DNA of 38,826 nucleotides. Source: Elusimicrobiota bacterium (GTDB lineage: Bacteria > Elusimicrobiota > Elusimicrobia > Elusimicrobiales > UBA9959). The position numbers and the translations under genes are program-made. Within the stretch, counting starts at the first letter, position 1; each line of letters starts with the position of its first letter. Below, in pieces: positions 31,636-38,826 of the stretch. The stretch lies in the NCBI GenBank assembly GCA_026388125.1, contig JAPLKJ010000303.1, forward strand, positions 1 to 38,826, given 5' to 3'. The notes under the pieces are model-generated. The model saw only the letters and a list, made by a program, of their open reading frames with translations, made no database searches and was not told the origin of the DNA.

Positions 31636-32769
31636 TTATACGCCGGCGGCCTTTACAGGCAATTCGAACCAGAAGGTGCTGCCCTTGCCCTCGACGCTGT
31701 CCACCCCGATGCTGCCGCCGTGGGCCTCCACCGCCAGTTTGCAGAAGGTAAGCCCCAGGCCGGAGGAATATCTCTGCTGCCCGGAACGGAGTTCGGCCTG
31801 GGCGAACTTCTCGAAGATCTTCTGCTTATATTCCGGGGCAACACCCAGCCCGTTGTCCTTCACGCTGACGCGTACCCGGCCGCCCGCGGGCGCCATGCCC
31901 AGCAGTATTAGGTCGCCGTCGCGTGTGAACTTCAGCGCGTTGGACAGCAGGTTCTGCAGTATCCTGAGGACGATCTCACGGTCGGCCAGGACCGTCACCG
32001 GGCTTTCGGTGGGGGTAAGCCGGATCTCCCTGCCGCCGGAGAGCGGCTGTATGCCCGAGACGGCGTCTTCCAGGATGCGGCCCAGGTCGCATTCCGCCGT
32101 CTTCAGCTTCATCCGCCCCTCTTCCATCTGGCTCGTCTCCAGAATATCGCAGGTCATAGCGATCATCTGCATTACCGCCTTCATGGCCTCGGCCACGTAG
32201 CCGGAGTGGGCCGCGGAAAGCGTGCTGTCCGCGTTGTCCCTGATGAGCTTGAGATAGGCGAAGGTTCCCGTGAGCGGAGAGCGCAGGTCGTGTACGACCA
32301 TCTGCACCAGGCTGTCGCGCAGTTTTTCAAGCTCGCGCAGTTTGTCGTAGGCCTCCTGCAGGCGCAGTTTCTGCCGGCGCAGTTCCAGGTGGGTCTCGAC
32401 GCGCGCCTCCACTTCCTCTATCTGGAACGGCTTGGTGATGTAGTCCACGCCGCCGGTGCCGAAGGCTTTTACTTTATCGATCGTTTCATTGAGGGAGCTC
32501 AGGAAAATAACGGGGATATCTTTCAGCTTTTCGTCGGATTTGAGTGCCGTGCACACTTCGTAGCCGTTCATTTCCGGCATGTTGATGTCCAGCAGGATGA
32601 GGTCGGGCGGGTCGTTGTGGGCGGCCTGCAGCGCCAGCTTTCCGTTGACCGCGGCGCGCACGTTGTAGCCCCGCTCTTTCAGCATCCCGGTGAGCAGCTC
32701 CAGGTTCTCGGGCGTATCGTCCACCATAAGAACGGTCGGCGGGTTCTGGGAATAAAGAGGTCCCTTCAT
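31636..32769 (-). CDS. REC-histidine kinase hybrid
   Basis: 377 residues, soluble. N-terminal receiver (about 10-130, Asp17/18, Asp61 in LLDINMPEMNG), coiled linker, HisKA with His160 in VVHDLRSPL, and HATPase about 255-375 (NLLSNALKF, DNGLGV, SSGLGLTF). The receiver-first layout means that an upstream kinase sets its activity. All key residues are present, unlike its two closest neighbours. It is the last gene of the signalling run that starts beyond 38826, ten bases after the cyclase gene. Its last 32 codons are almost identical in DNA to those of the 34183 gene. Confidence 0.9.
   Translation of the reverse strand: MKGPLYSQNPPTVLMVDDTPENLELLTGMLKERGYNVRAAVNGKLALQAAHNDPPDLILLDINMPEMNGYEVCTALKSDEKLKDIPVIFLSSLNETIDKVKAFGTGGVDYITKPFQIEEVEARVETHLELRRQKLRLQEAYDKLRELEKLRDSLVQMVVHDLRSPLTGTFAYLKLIRDNADSTLSAAHSGYVAEAMKAVMQMIAMTCDILETSQMEEGRMKLKTAECDLGRILEDAVSGIQPLSGGREIRLTPTESPVTVLADREIVLRILQNLLSNALKFTRDGDLILLGMAPAGGRVRVSVKDNGLGVAPEYKQKIFEKFAQAELRSGQQRYSSGLGLTFCKLAVEAHGGSIGVDSVEGKGSTFWFELPVKAAGV
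31663..31758 (-). repeat. 96-bp segment 97% identical to 34219-34314
   Basis: 93 of 96 bases match between the 3' ends of the two REC-kinase genes, and the encoded 32 residues (GLTFCKLAVEAHGG onward) are the same. The neighbouring HATPase sequence is much less alike, which suggests gene conversion or recent exchange. Confidence 0.85.
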
Positions 32770-32779
32770 AATGTTTTCC

Positions 32780-34180
32780 TTACAGCCCCTGCTGTGCCGC
32801 CCGGCCGGGTTTATGGCCCAGAACCTGGTAGATATGCACGGGTTCAGTGCGCCCCTTAACCGGCTTTTCGCCCATATATTTAAAGTCGAAATGGTCTTTT
32901 GTCGCCAGGTACACGGGCCGGCTGACTATCAGATCGGTGCCGTAATCTTTATTGGCGCCTTCCATGCGGGAGGTCACGTTAACGGTGTCGCCGATAACCG
33001 TGTACTGGACCTTCTCCTGGCTGCCGATATTGCCTGCCACGGCTTTGCCGGAATTGATGGCGATGCCGATCGCGATAAGTTTGCGGCCTTCCTTCAGCAG
33101 GGCGTCGTTGAGGACGGTCAGGCGCACCTTCATGTCCAGAGCCGCGGCCACAGCCAGCCTCTCGTGGTCCCGGTTGTATATGGGCCAGCCGAATACGGCC
33201 AGGATGGCGTCGCCGATGAACTTGTCCACCGTGCCGCCATGCGCCCCGATCACCTGCACCATTTCCGTGAAATAGCGGTTCAGCAGTTGGACCACTTCCT
33301 GCGGGGGGAGTTTCTCTGAGAACTCCGTGAACCCGCGGATGTCGGACATCAGGACCGTCATTTCCTTCAGTTCGCCCCCGCCCAGTGCCAGTGACACTTT
33401 TCCGTTCAGGAAACCGTCCACCACTTCCTTGGACATGTAGCGCCCGAACGTGCTGCGGATCAGTTCTTTCTCGCGCAGGCTGAGGACCATCTGATTGAAG
33501 GCCTGCGTAAGCTGGCCTATTTCGTCCTTCATCGTAAAAGGGACCTGCATGTCCAGCCGCCCCTCCCCGACCTGGCGCGCCGCCCGGGCCAGCACCGGCA
33601 GCGGCCGCAGCATCCATCCGACTATGAGGAGAGTTCCCAGTATGTCCAGGAGGATAGCGAAACCGGCCAGCACCAGCACCTTTCTCTTGGAGTCCTTCAG
33701 GCTGCTCGCCACCGAAGCCCAGGTGGAGCCGATGTGCACCGTCCCCGTCCTGTGTTTGCCTGAAAATACCGGGGCTGAGATGTCGAAATAAAAAATGCCG
33801 CGGCCGGAATATTGCTGGACCAGTGTGCCGCGTGACTGCGCCGCGATCCTGGCCGTCGGGCTGTCGTCTATCGCTCCGACCTTCCGGCTGTCCGTGTGGG
33901 CCAGTACCCTGCGGCTGGTGTCCAGGAACCCGGCGTACTCCACCCCTTTTTCCTTCAGCATTTCCTGAGTATTGAAATTAAGGGTAAAAAGGTCGAGCCG
34001 GCGGGAAATAGCTTCTCCGGCCGAACGGGCGTACGCGATAGACCTGAGCTTCAGCTCCGCTACCATCAGCTGCTCCCCCTGCTGTAGCAGTATGCACGTC
34101 ATCGCCACGATGATCGCCAGGACGAAGAGCGAGGCTAATAAAGACAGTTTCAGCGCTATCTTGTTCGCTTTTATTTTCAT
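32780..34180 (-). CDS. Membrane-bound class III adenylate cyclase
   Basis: 466 residues. Membrane helix about 10-32, periplasmic sensor domain about 33-165, second helix about 168-190, HAMP (about 192-245, LRPLPVLARAARQVGEGRL), then a class III cyclase domain (about 265-445). Catalytic marks: metal Asp in VLMSDIRGFTEFSE, substrate Lys and second Asp in VDKFIGDAILAVFG, and transition-state residues in YTVIGDTVNVTSRME. The Lys and Thr point to ATP rather than GTP. It should make cAMP in answer to a periplasmic signal. It lies two bases after the REC-kinase gene at 34183. No cAMP receptor is visible, but one could bind the repeated promoter element (speculation). Confidence 0.9.
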   Translation of the reverse strand: MKIKANKIALKLSLLASLFVLAIIVAMTCILLQQGEQLMVAELKLRSIAYARSAGEAISRRLDLFTLNFNTQEMLKEKGVEYAGFLDTSRRVLAHTDSRKVGAIDDSPTARIAAQSRGTLVQQYSGRGIFYFDISAPVFSGKHRTGTVHIGSTWASVASSLKDSKRKVLVLAGFAILLDILGTLLIVGWMLRPLPVLARAARQVGEGRLDMQVPFTMKDEIGQLTQAFNQMVLSLREKELIRSTFGRYMSKEVVDGFLNGKVSLALGGGELKEMTVLMSDIRGFTEFSEKLPPQEVVQLLNRYFTEMVQVIGAHGGTVDKFIGDAILAVFGWPIYNRDHERLAVAAALDMKVRLTVLNDALLKEGRKLIAIGIAINSGKAVAGNIGSQEKVQYTVIGDTVNVTSRMEGANKDYGTDLIVSRPVYLATKDHFDFKYMGEKPVKGRTEPVHIYQVLGHKPGRAAQQGL

Positions 34181-34182
34181 AA

Positions 34183-35325
34183 TTAACCGGGGCTCCGCGC
34201 GCGGCCGTTCGCCGGCAGTTCGAACCAGAAAGTGCTGCCCTTGCCCTCGACGCTGTCCACGCCTATGCTGCCGCCGTGGGCCTCCACCGCCAGTTTGCAG
34301 AAGGTAAGCCCCAGACCCGTAGAGTGTTTCTGCCGCCCGGCGGGCAGTTCCACCTGAGCGAACTTGTCGAATATTCTCTGCCGGTACTGAGGCGCGATGC
34401 CCGGCCCGTTGTCGTGCACGCTCACGCGCATACGGCCGCCGGCGGGCGCTATGTCCGCCTGGATGGTCCCGCCGTCCGCCGTGAACTTCAGCGCGTTGGC
34501 CAGCAGGTTCTGTATGACCCGGAAAATTATATCCCGGTCCGCCAGGACAACAACCGGGCTTTCAGGGGCCGCGAACCGGATCACGCGGCTTTCCGCCAGC
34601 GCCTGCAGCGCGGAGATGTTGTCTTTCACCGCTCCGGCCAGGTCGCAGTCCTCCAGTTTCAGCTTCATCTGCCCGCCTTCCATCTTGCTGGCGTCCAGCA
34701 CGTCGCTGACTATCTGGGCTATCTGGTCCGCCGCGTTCCTGGCCTCGATTATGTAGTGGCCGGACTTCTTGGTAAGCGAGTTCTGCCGGTCGTCTTTGAT
34801 GAGTTCCAGGAAGCCGCCTATTACCGTGAGCGGGGTGCGCAGGTCGTGTATGACCATGTGCACCAGTGTGTCGCGCAGTTTTTCCAGCCTGCTGAGCTCG
34901 TCGTAGTTCTCCTGCAGCTGGCGTTTCTGCCGTAGCAGTTCCAGGTGTATCTTTACGCGCGCCTCCACCTCCTCGAACTGGAACGGCTTGGTGATGTAGT
35001 CCAGGCCGCCGGAGCGGAAGGCTTTCACCTTATCCATGGTCTCGTTGAGCGCGCTCAGGAAAATGACGGGGATCTCTTTAAGTTTTTCGTCGGCCTTAAG
35101 TTCCGCGCATACCTCGTAGCCGTCCATGCCGGGCATATTGATGGCCAGCAGGACGAGGTCGGGCGGCTCGTTGCGGGCGGCCTGCAGCGCCAGTTTTCCG
35201 CTGACGGCGGCGCGCACGCTGTAGCCCCGCTCTTTGAGCATCCCGGTGAGCAGCTCCAGGTTCGCCGGCGTATCGTCCACCATCAGGATGCTCGGCATTG
35301 TTTTAGTGTTCATCGGTTCGTTCAT
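34183..35325 (-). CDS. REC-histidine kinase with a non-phosphorylatable receiver
   Basis: 380 residues from ATG 35325, chosen because GGAGGAAAC lies just upstream; an ATG eight codons earlier lacks a site. The receiver (about 10-130) keeps Asp17/18 and the Lys in YITKPF, but the phospho-acceptor is Ala61 (LLAINMPGMDG, codon GCC where neighbours have GAC). The kinase part is intact: His160 in VIHDLRTPL, NLLANALKF, DNGPGI, STGLGLTF. The receiver may serve as a fixed docking domain while the kinase works on other receivers of the cluster. Confidence 0.9.
   Translation of the reverse strand: MNEPMNTKTMPSILMVDDTPANLELLTGMLKERGYSVRAAVSGKLALQAARNEPPDLVLLAINMPGMDGYEVCAELKADEKLKEIPVIFLSALNETMDKVKAFRSGGLDYITKPFQFEEVEARVKIHLELLRQKRQLQENYDELSRLEKLRDTLVHMVIHDLRTPLTVIGGFLELIKDDRQNSLTKKSGHYIIEARNAADQIAQIVSDVLDASKMEGGQMKLKLEDCDLAGAVKDNISALQALAESRVIRFAAPESPVVVLADRDIIFRVIQNLLANALKFTADGGTIQADIAPAGGRMRVSVHDNGPGIAPQYRQRIFDKFAQVELPAGRQKHSTGLGLTFCKLAVEAHGGSIGVDSVEGKGSTFWFELPANGRARSPG
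34219..34314 (-). repeat. 96-bp segment 97% identical to 31663-31758
   Basis: Partner of the copy described at 31663; it encodes the same 32 residues at the end of the HATPase domain. Confidence 0.85.
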
Positions 35326-35367
35326 ATTATGTTTCCTCCGCGGTGCCATGAACCCCTGCGGCCGGGC

Positions 35368-36477
35368 TCAGTACGCGCCGTCGTCCAGGCGCGCGCTGAT
35401 AGCGGCGAATTCGGCTTCGATGGCCCTGAAGGCCGCCGCCGCGGAGGGATCGAATTGGCTGCCGGCGCCTTCCAGGATCAGCGCGCGGCTTTGTTCGTGC
35501 GTGAAGGCGGGCTTGTACGGGCGCCGCGTGCGCAGGGCGTCATAAACGTCGGCTACGGCCATGATCCTGGCGGCCAGGGGGATAGCCTCGCCGGCCAGCC
35601 CGTCGGGGTAGCCGCCGCCGTCCCATCTTTCATGGTGCGAGCGCGCGATGTCGCTGCCCATGTTCAGGAACAGGCTGCCCGGATATCTGCCGCGCGCGGT
35701 GCGCAGGGTGTCCGCCCCGATGGCCGCGTGGGTCTTCATGATCTCGAACTCGCCCGGGGTGAGGCGGCCGGGCTTCAGCAGGATGCTGTCCAGTATGCCT
35801 ACCTTGCCGATATCGTGCAGGGGAGCGGTATGCGAGACGCTTTCTATGAAGCTTTCAGTTATGATGTCCGCGTGGCGCGGATCGCCGCGCATTTTCCCGG
35901 CCAGGACCGTAGCGAAGGTCCGCGTGCGCTCGATATGCTCCCCGGTGTGCTTGTCCCGGGACTCGGCCAGTTTTGTCAGCGACAGGATGGCCGCCAGCCG
36001 GGAGTCGGAGATCTCCGCGGCTTTTTCCTTTACCAGCGCTTCCAGGTGCAGGTTATGCCTGGCCAGTTCCTGCTGCAGGCCGCGCAGGCGCAGATGCGTT
36101 CCCACGCGCGCGCAGACCTCGTCGAACTGGAACGGCTTGGTTATATAGTCCACGCCGCCGGCGCCGAAGGCTTTTACCTTGTCGGCGGGTTCGCTCAGCG
36201 CGCTCAGGAAAATAACGGGGATATCTTTCAGGCGGCCTTCGGCTTTCAGGCGCCGGCACACCTCGTAGCCGTTCATTTCAGGCATGTTGATGTCCAGCAG
36301 GACCAGGTCGGGCGGCTCGTTGAGGGCGGCCCGCAGCGCCAGTTCCCCGCTGACGGCGGCGCGCACCGCATAGCCCCGCTCCTTCAGCATGCCCGAGAGC
36401 AGTACCAGGTTGGCGGGCGTATCGTCCACGATAAGGATGCTCGCGGCGTGCGGCCGTTCAAGCGTGCTGGCTGTCAT
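35368..36477 (-). CDS. REC-HD-GYP cyclic-di-GMP phosphodiesterase
   Basis: 369 residues. Receiver about 10-130 (Asp18/19, Asp62 in LLDINMPEMNG), a coiled linker, then HD-GYP about 155-350. The domain keeps the metal and motif residues: HTGEHIERT, HDIGKVGI, HAAIGADTL, HHERWDGGGYPDGLAG and DVYDALRTRRPYK. It should break down cyclic di-GMP when its receiver is phosphorylated. The receiver is close in sequence to those at 30771, 31636 and 34183, so one kinase may feed several. It starts four bases after the stop of the tandem-PAS kinase. Confidence 0.92.
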   Translation of the reverse strand: MTASTLERPHAASILIVDDTPANLVLLSGMLKERGYAVRAAVSGELALRAALNEPPDLVLLDINMPEMNGYEVCRRLKAEGRLKDIPVIFLSALSEPADKVKAFGAGGVDYITKPFQFDEVCARVGTHLRLRGLQQELARHNLHLEALVKEKAAEISDSRLAAILSLTKLAESRDKHTGEHIERTRTFATVLAGKMRGDPRHADIITESFIESVSHTAPLHDIGKVGILDSILLKPGRLTPGEFEIMKTHAAIGADTLRTARGRYPGSLFLNMGSDIARSHHERWDGGGYPDGLAGEAIPLAARIMAVADVYDALRTRRPYKPAFTHEQSRALILEGAGSQFDPSAAAAFRAIEAEFAAISARLDDGAY

Positions 36478-36481
36478 GGGG

Positions 36482-38826
36482 TCAATCCTTTGCCAGCAGT
36501 TCGAGTATGCGCGGCGTGTCGAATTTGCCGGCCAGCGAGCGCAGCGCCCCCGCCAGGTGCGGAGTCTGCGCCTCCACCAGCACGTTCAGTTCTCCGAGCA
36601 GGAGGAAATCGCCGTTGATGGCGGCTTCGCGCAGCCGGGCCGCCAGCCCGGGCGGGAGGCTGGCCAGGGCGCCCTGCTTCAGCGTTCCCATGTCCTCCGT
36701 GGCGGCGGCGGCCGCTTCGGCCTCACCCTCGTAGATGTATTCCGCGCCCAGCAGGGTGCGGATCTTGTCGAACAGTTCCGCTTCCCTGAAAGGCTTGAGT
36801 ATCAGCTCGTCGGCCCCGGCCCCGAACGCGTCCCGGTTTATCTCGCCGAAGATGCTGGCTGTTACCGCGATTATTTTTACGCCCTTGCCGCCGGCGAGGG
36901 CCCGGATGCGGCGCATGGCCTCATAGCCGTCCATGACCGGCATCCGCAGGTCCATCAGCACCAGCTGCGGGCCCCACGCTTCGAACTCGGTCAGCGCGTC
37001 CGCCCCGTTGACCGCCTGCCGGACGTCGAACCCCGCCGGGCCGAGCAGCTGGCCCAGGAATTCCCGGTTGTCCTCTTTGTCGTCCACTACCAGCACCCGG
37101 TACCGCGGCTGGCCCGGCTTAAGCTCTTTCACCAGGCGCGGCTGTACCTTGCCCACCGCGTCCGCGGGCGACGTTTCGGCGAGGGCGGTGTTAAAGCTGA
37201 AAATACAGCCCTCTCCCGGCCGGCTAGCCACCGTGATATCTCCGCCCATCAGGCGCGCGTAGCCGCGGCTGATGGCCAGCCCCAGCCCGGTGCCGGTGCC
37301 GCCCGCCCTGCCCGCCTGCGCCTGTTCGAACGGATGGAACAGCCGGTCCAGTTCCTGCGGCTCTATGCCCGGGCCCGTGTCCTCTATTTCCGCCGTCAGG
37401 GTTACTCCCTGCGCGGCGCCGGGCCGCGAGGCTACGCGCAAAGTAACCGCGCCGTTCATGGTGAATTTTACGGCGTTGCTGAGCAGGTTCAGCAGGATCT
37501 GCCGGAGCTTGCCCTCGTCGGCCAGCACGTAGTGCGGCAGTTCCCTGCTCCATTCCACGTCCAGCCGCAGGCCTTTGCTTTCGGCGCGCGGCCGCAGCAT
37601 CTTTTCCACGTCGCCTATCAAAGCGTGCAGGTCGAAAGCCGACGGGTTCAGCGTGGTCCGGCCGGCTTCCGCCTTGGCCATCTCCAAAATGTCGTTTATC
37701 AGCGACAGCAGGTGTTCGCCGCTGCGGTTGATGGTCTCTATCTGCTGCCGCTGTTTGGGCGTGGCTTCCGCGTCGCGCCGCAGCAGCTGGGAAAAGCCCA
37801 GGATGGCGTTCATCGGGGTGCGTATCTCGTGCGACATGTTGGCCAGGAAGGCGCTTTTGGAGCGGTTCGCCACCTCGGCCGCTTCCTTGGCCTGGCGCAG
37901 TTCGGTCTCGAACCGCCTGCGCTCGGTGATGTCCTCGATGGACAGCAGGATGATGCGCTCTTTGCCCGACGCTCTTTGGATCTGCCGGGCGTTCAGGAGC
38001 ATGATGCGGCGGCCGATGTCGGCGAAATCGTGCGCGACCTCGTAATTGTCGAAGGTGGTCTTCTGCGGCAGGATGGTCTCCAGCAGTTCCCGCAGCTTGG
38101 GGATATCCCACTGCTTATTGCCCAGGTCGTAGATAAGCTGGCCGACGGTCTCTTTGGGGTTCACTTTGAAAACTTCATAGAAGGAGCGGCTGGCCGAGAC
38201 CACCCGCAGGTCCTGGTCCAGCGAGATCAGCGGTTCGCGTACGGTATTGATGATGCTGTCGGAGTATTCGCGGGCCGCGTCTTCGGAGATCTTGGTGGCG
38301 GCCAGTTCTTTGCGGGCTTTTTCCAGCCCGTCCTCGATCTCCCTGCGCGCGGTGATGTCCTCGATGGACAGCAGGATGATGCGTTCCTTGCCCGACGCCC
38401 GTTGTATCTGCCGGGCGTTCAGGAGCATGATGCGGCGGCCTATGGCGGTGAAATCGTGCTCCACCTCGTAGTTGTCGAAGGTGGCTTCCTGCGGCAGGAT
38501 GGTCTCCAGCAGTTCCCGGAGCTTGGGGATATCCCACTGCTTGTTGCCCAGGTCGTAGATAAGCTGGCCCACGGTCTCTTCGGGGTTCACTTTAAAGACT
38601 TCATAGAAAGAGCGGCTGGCCGAGACCACCCGCAGGTCCTGGTCCAGCGAGATCAGCGGCTCGCGCACGGTGTTGATGATGCTGTCGGAGTATTCGCGGG
38701 CCGCGTCTTCGGAGATCTTGGTGGCCGCCAGTTCTTTGCGGGCTTTTTCCAGGCCGTCCTCGATCTCCCTGCGCTCGGTGATGTCCTCGATGGCGAGCAG
38801 GATGATGCGCTCCTTGCCCGACGCCC
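36482..38826 (-). CDS. Tandem-PAS hybrid histidine kinase, 5' end outside the window
   Basis: The frame is open to the right edge (about 781 residues visible). An internal ATG at 38668 is not the true start, because the coding repeats continue upstream of it. Order in the visible part: end of one PAS unit, two complete near-identical 142-residue PAS units (REPLISLDQDLRVVSASRSF opening, DIT-RR closing), HisKA (FLANMSHEIRTPMNAILGF), HATPase (NLLSNAVKF, DTGPGI, GTGLGLAI), receiver (VLVVDDKEDN, LMDLRMPVMDG, ILKPF) and a short helical tail (LREAAINGDFLLLGEL, FDTPRILELL). The tail is of the kind often found after such receivers and has no HPt-type His motif. It is the first gene in the visible run and the likely head of the relay. 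Confidence 0.9.
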   Translation of the reverse strand, partial: ASGKERIILLAIEDITERREIEDGLEKARKELAATKISEDAAREYSDSIINTVREPLISLDQDLRVVSASRSFYEVFKVNPEETVGQLIYDLGNKQWDIPKLRELLETILPQEATFDNYEVEHDFTAIGRRIMLLNARQIQRASGKERIILLSIEDITARREIEDGLEKARKELAATKISEDAAREYSDSIINTVREPLISLDQDLRVVSASRSFYEVFKVNPKETVGQLIYDLGNKQWDIPKLRELLETILPQKTTFDNYEVAHDFADIGRRIMLLNARQIQRASGKERIILLSIEDITERRRFETELRQAKEAAEVANRSKSAFLANMSHEIRTPMNAILGFSQLLRRDAEATPKQRQQIETINRSGEHLLSLINDILEMAKAEAGRTTLNPSAFDLHALIGDVEKMLRPRAESKGLRLDVEWSRELPHYVLADEGKLRQILLNLLSNAVKFTMNGAVTLRVASRPGAAQGVTLTAEIEDTGPGIEPQELDRLFHPFEQAQAGRAGGTGTGLGLAISRGYARLMGGDITVASRPGEGCIFSFNTALAETSPADAVGKVQPRLVKELKPGQPRYRVLVVDDKEDNREFLGQLLGPAGFDVRQAVNGADALTEFEAWGPQLVLMDLRMPVMDGYEAMRRIRALAGGKGVKIIAVTASIFGEINRDAFGAGADELILKPFREAELFDKIRTLLGAEYIYEGEAEAAAAATEDMGTLKQGALASLPPGLAARLREAAINGDFLLLGELNVLVEAQTPHLAGALRSLAGKFDTPRILELLAKD
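37917..38826 (-). repeat. Tandem 426-bp repeat encoding PAS units
   Basis: The marker TCCTCGATGG recurs at 37932, 38358 and 38784, an exact 426-bp (142-codon) period. Two full copies and the start of a third are visible and are nearly identical at DNA level, so the duplication is recent. More copies may lie beyond the edge. Confidence 0.9.

Noticed and set aside
37917-38826. CRISPR-like repeat array
   Set aside because: The repeat is 426 bp, lies in frame in a PAS-coding region and has no spacers.

Overview
This is GC-rich (roughly 60-65%) chromosomal DNA from a diderm (Gram-negative type) bacterium. Evidence for two membranes: Omp85/TamA barrels with a TamB partner, a PorV-like barrel fused to OmpA, a lipoprotein, and an Mla/MCE lipid transporter. 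The tail-fibre-like repeats, DUF7948/SBBP surface protein, FlgD-like C-terminal domain and large hybrid sensor families are reminiscent of Elusimicrobiota. That placement is an inference and no marker gene is present. I saw no tRNA, rRNA, CRISPR array, IS element or integrase. No stretch over 300 bp lacks a gene; the longest gaps (about 115-185 bp) each hold a promoter-like element.

Layout: 1-1296 is the 3' end of a tail-fibre-like repeat protein. 1311-3044 is ptsI. 3228-8935 holds a 1396-residue SBBP/Ig surface protein and a PorV-OmpA fusion, closed by an intrinsic terminator. 9016-13331 holds a POTRA/barrel protein, a set of small secreted or membrane proteins (including an lmo0937-family protein) and an AsmA/DUF748-like protein. 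13361-14954 is a PAS histidine kinase with an Rcp1-type response regulator. 14981-19110 is a tamA-tamB pair. 19119-20608 is a truncated YihY/BrkB protein and an acetoacetate decarboxylase. 20791-23699 holds a lipoprotein, an outer-membrane barrel with an amber stop in its signal peptide, a secreted paralogue of the 11117 gene, and a triple-BON protein. 23760-26007 holds convergent peptidoglycan genes (YcbB-type L,D-transpeptidase and DUF882/MepK-like).

From 26066 to the end everything is on the minus strand, in two runs. The upstream run (38826 to 31636) is a signalling island: a tandem-PAS hybrid kinase, a REC-HD-GYP protein, two REC-kinases, and an adenylate cyclase. The downstream run (31478 to 26066) joins a REC-pseudokinase, a GAF-SpoIIE-HATPase protein, a STAS protein and mlaE-mlaF-mlaD. 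This looks like a partner-switching module wired into a phospholipid transporter.

The strongest unexplained signal is a promoter-like element present five times (3120, 11008, 20694 and 22844 on plus; 31627 on minus). Each copy has two CCGA-type boxes 21 bp apart, then usually 20 bp, then a TATACT-like -10, with no sigma70-like -35. Every copy sits just upstream of an envelope or stress gene: the surface protein, the two secreted paralogue operons, the BON protein and the partner-switch/mla operon. I infer an envelope-stress regulon driven by one activator. The sensor island also shows visible domain decay: a kinase-like DHp domain with Arg in place of His, a receiver with Ala in place of Asp, and a SpoIIE domain missing a central segment.
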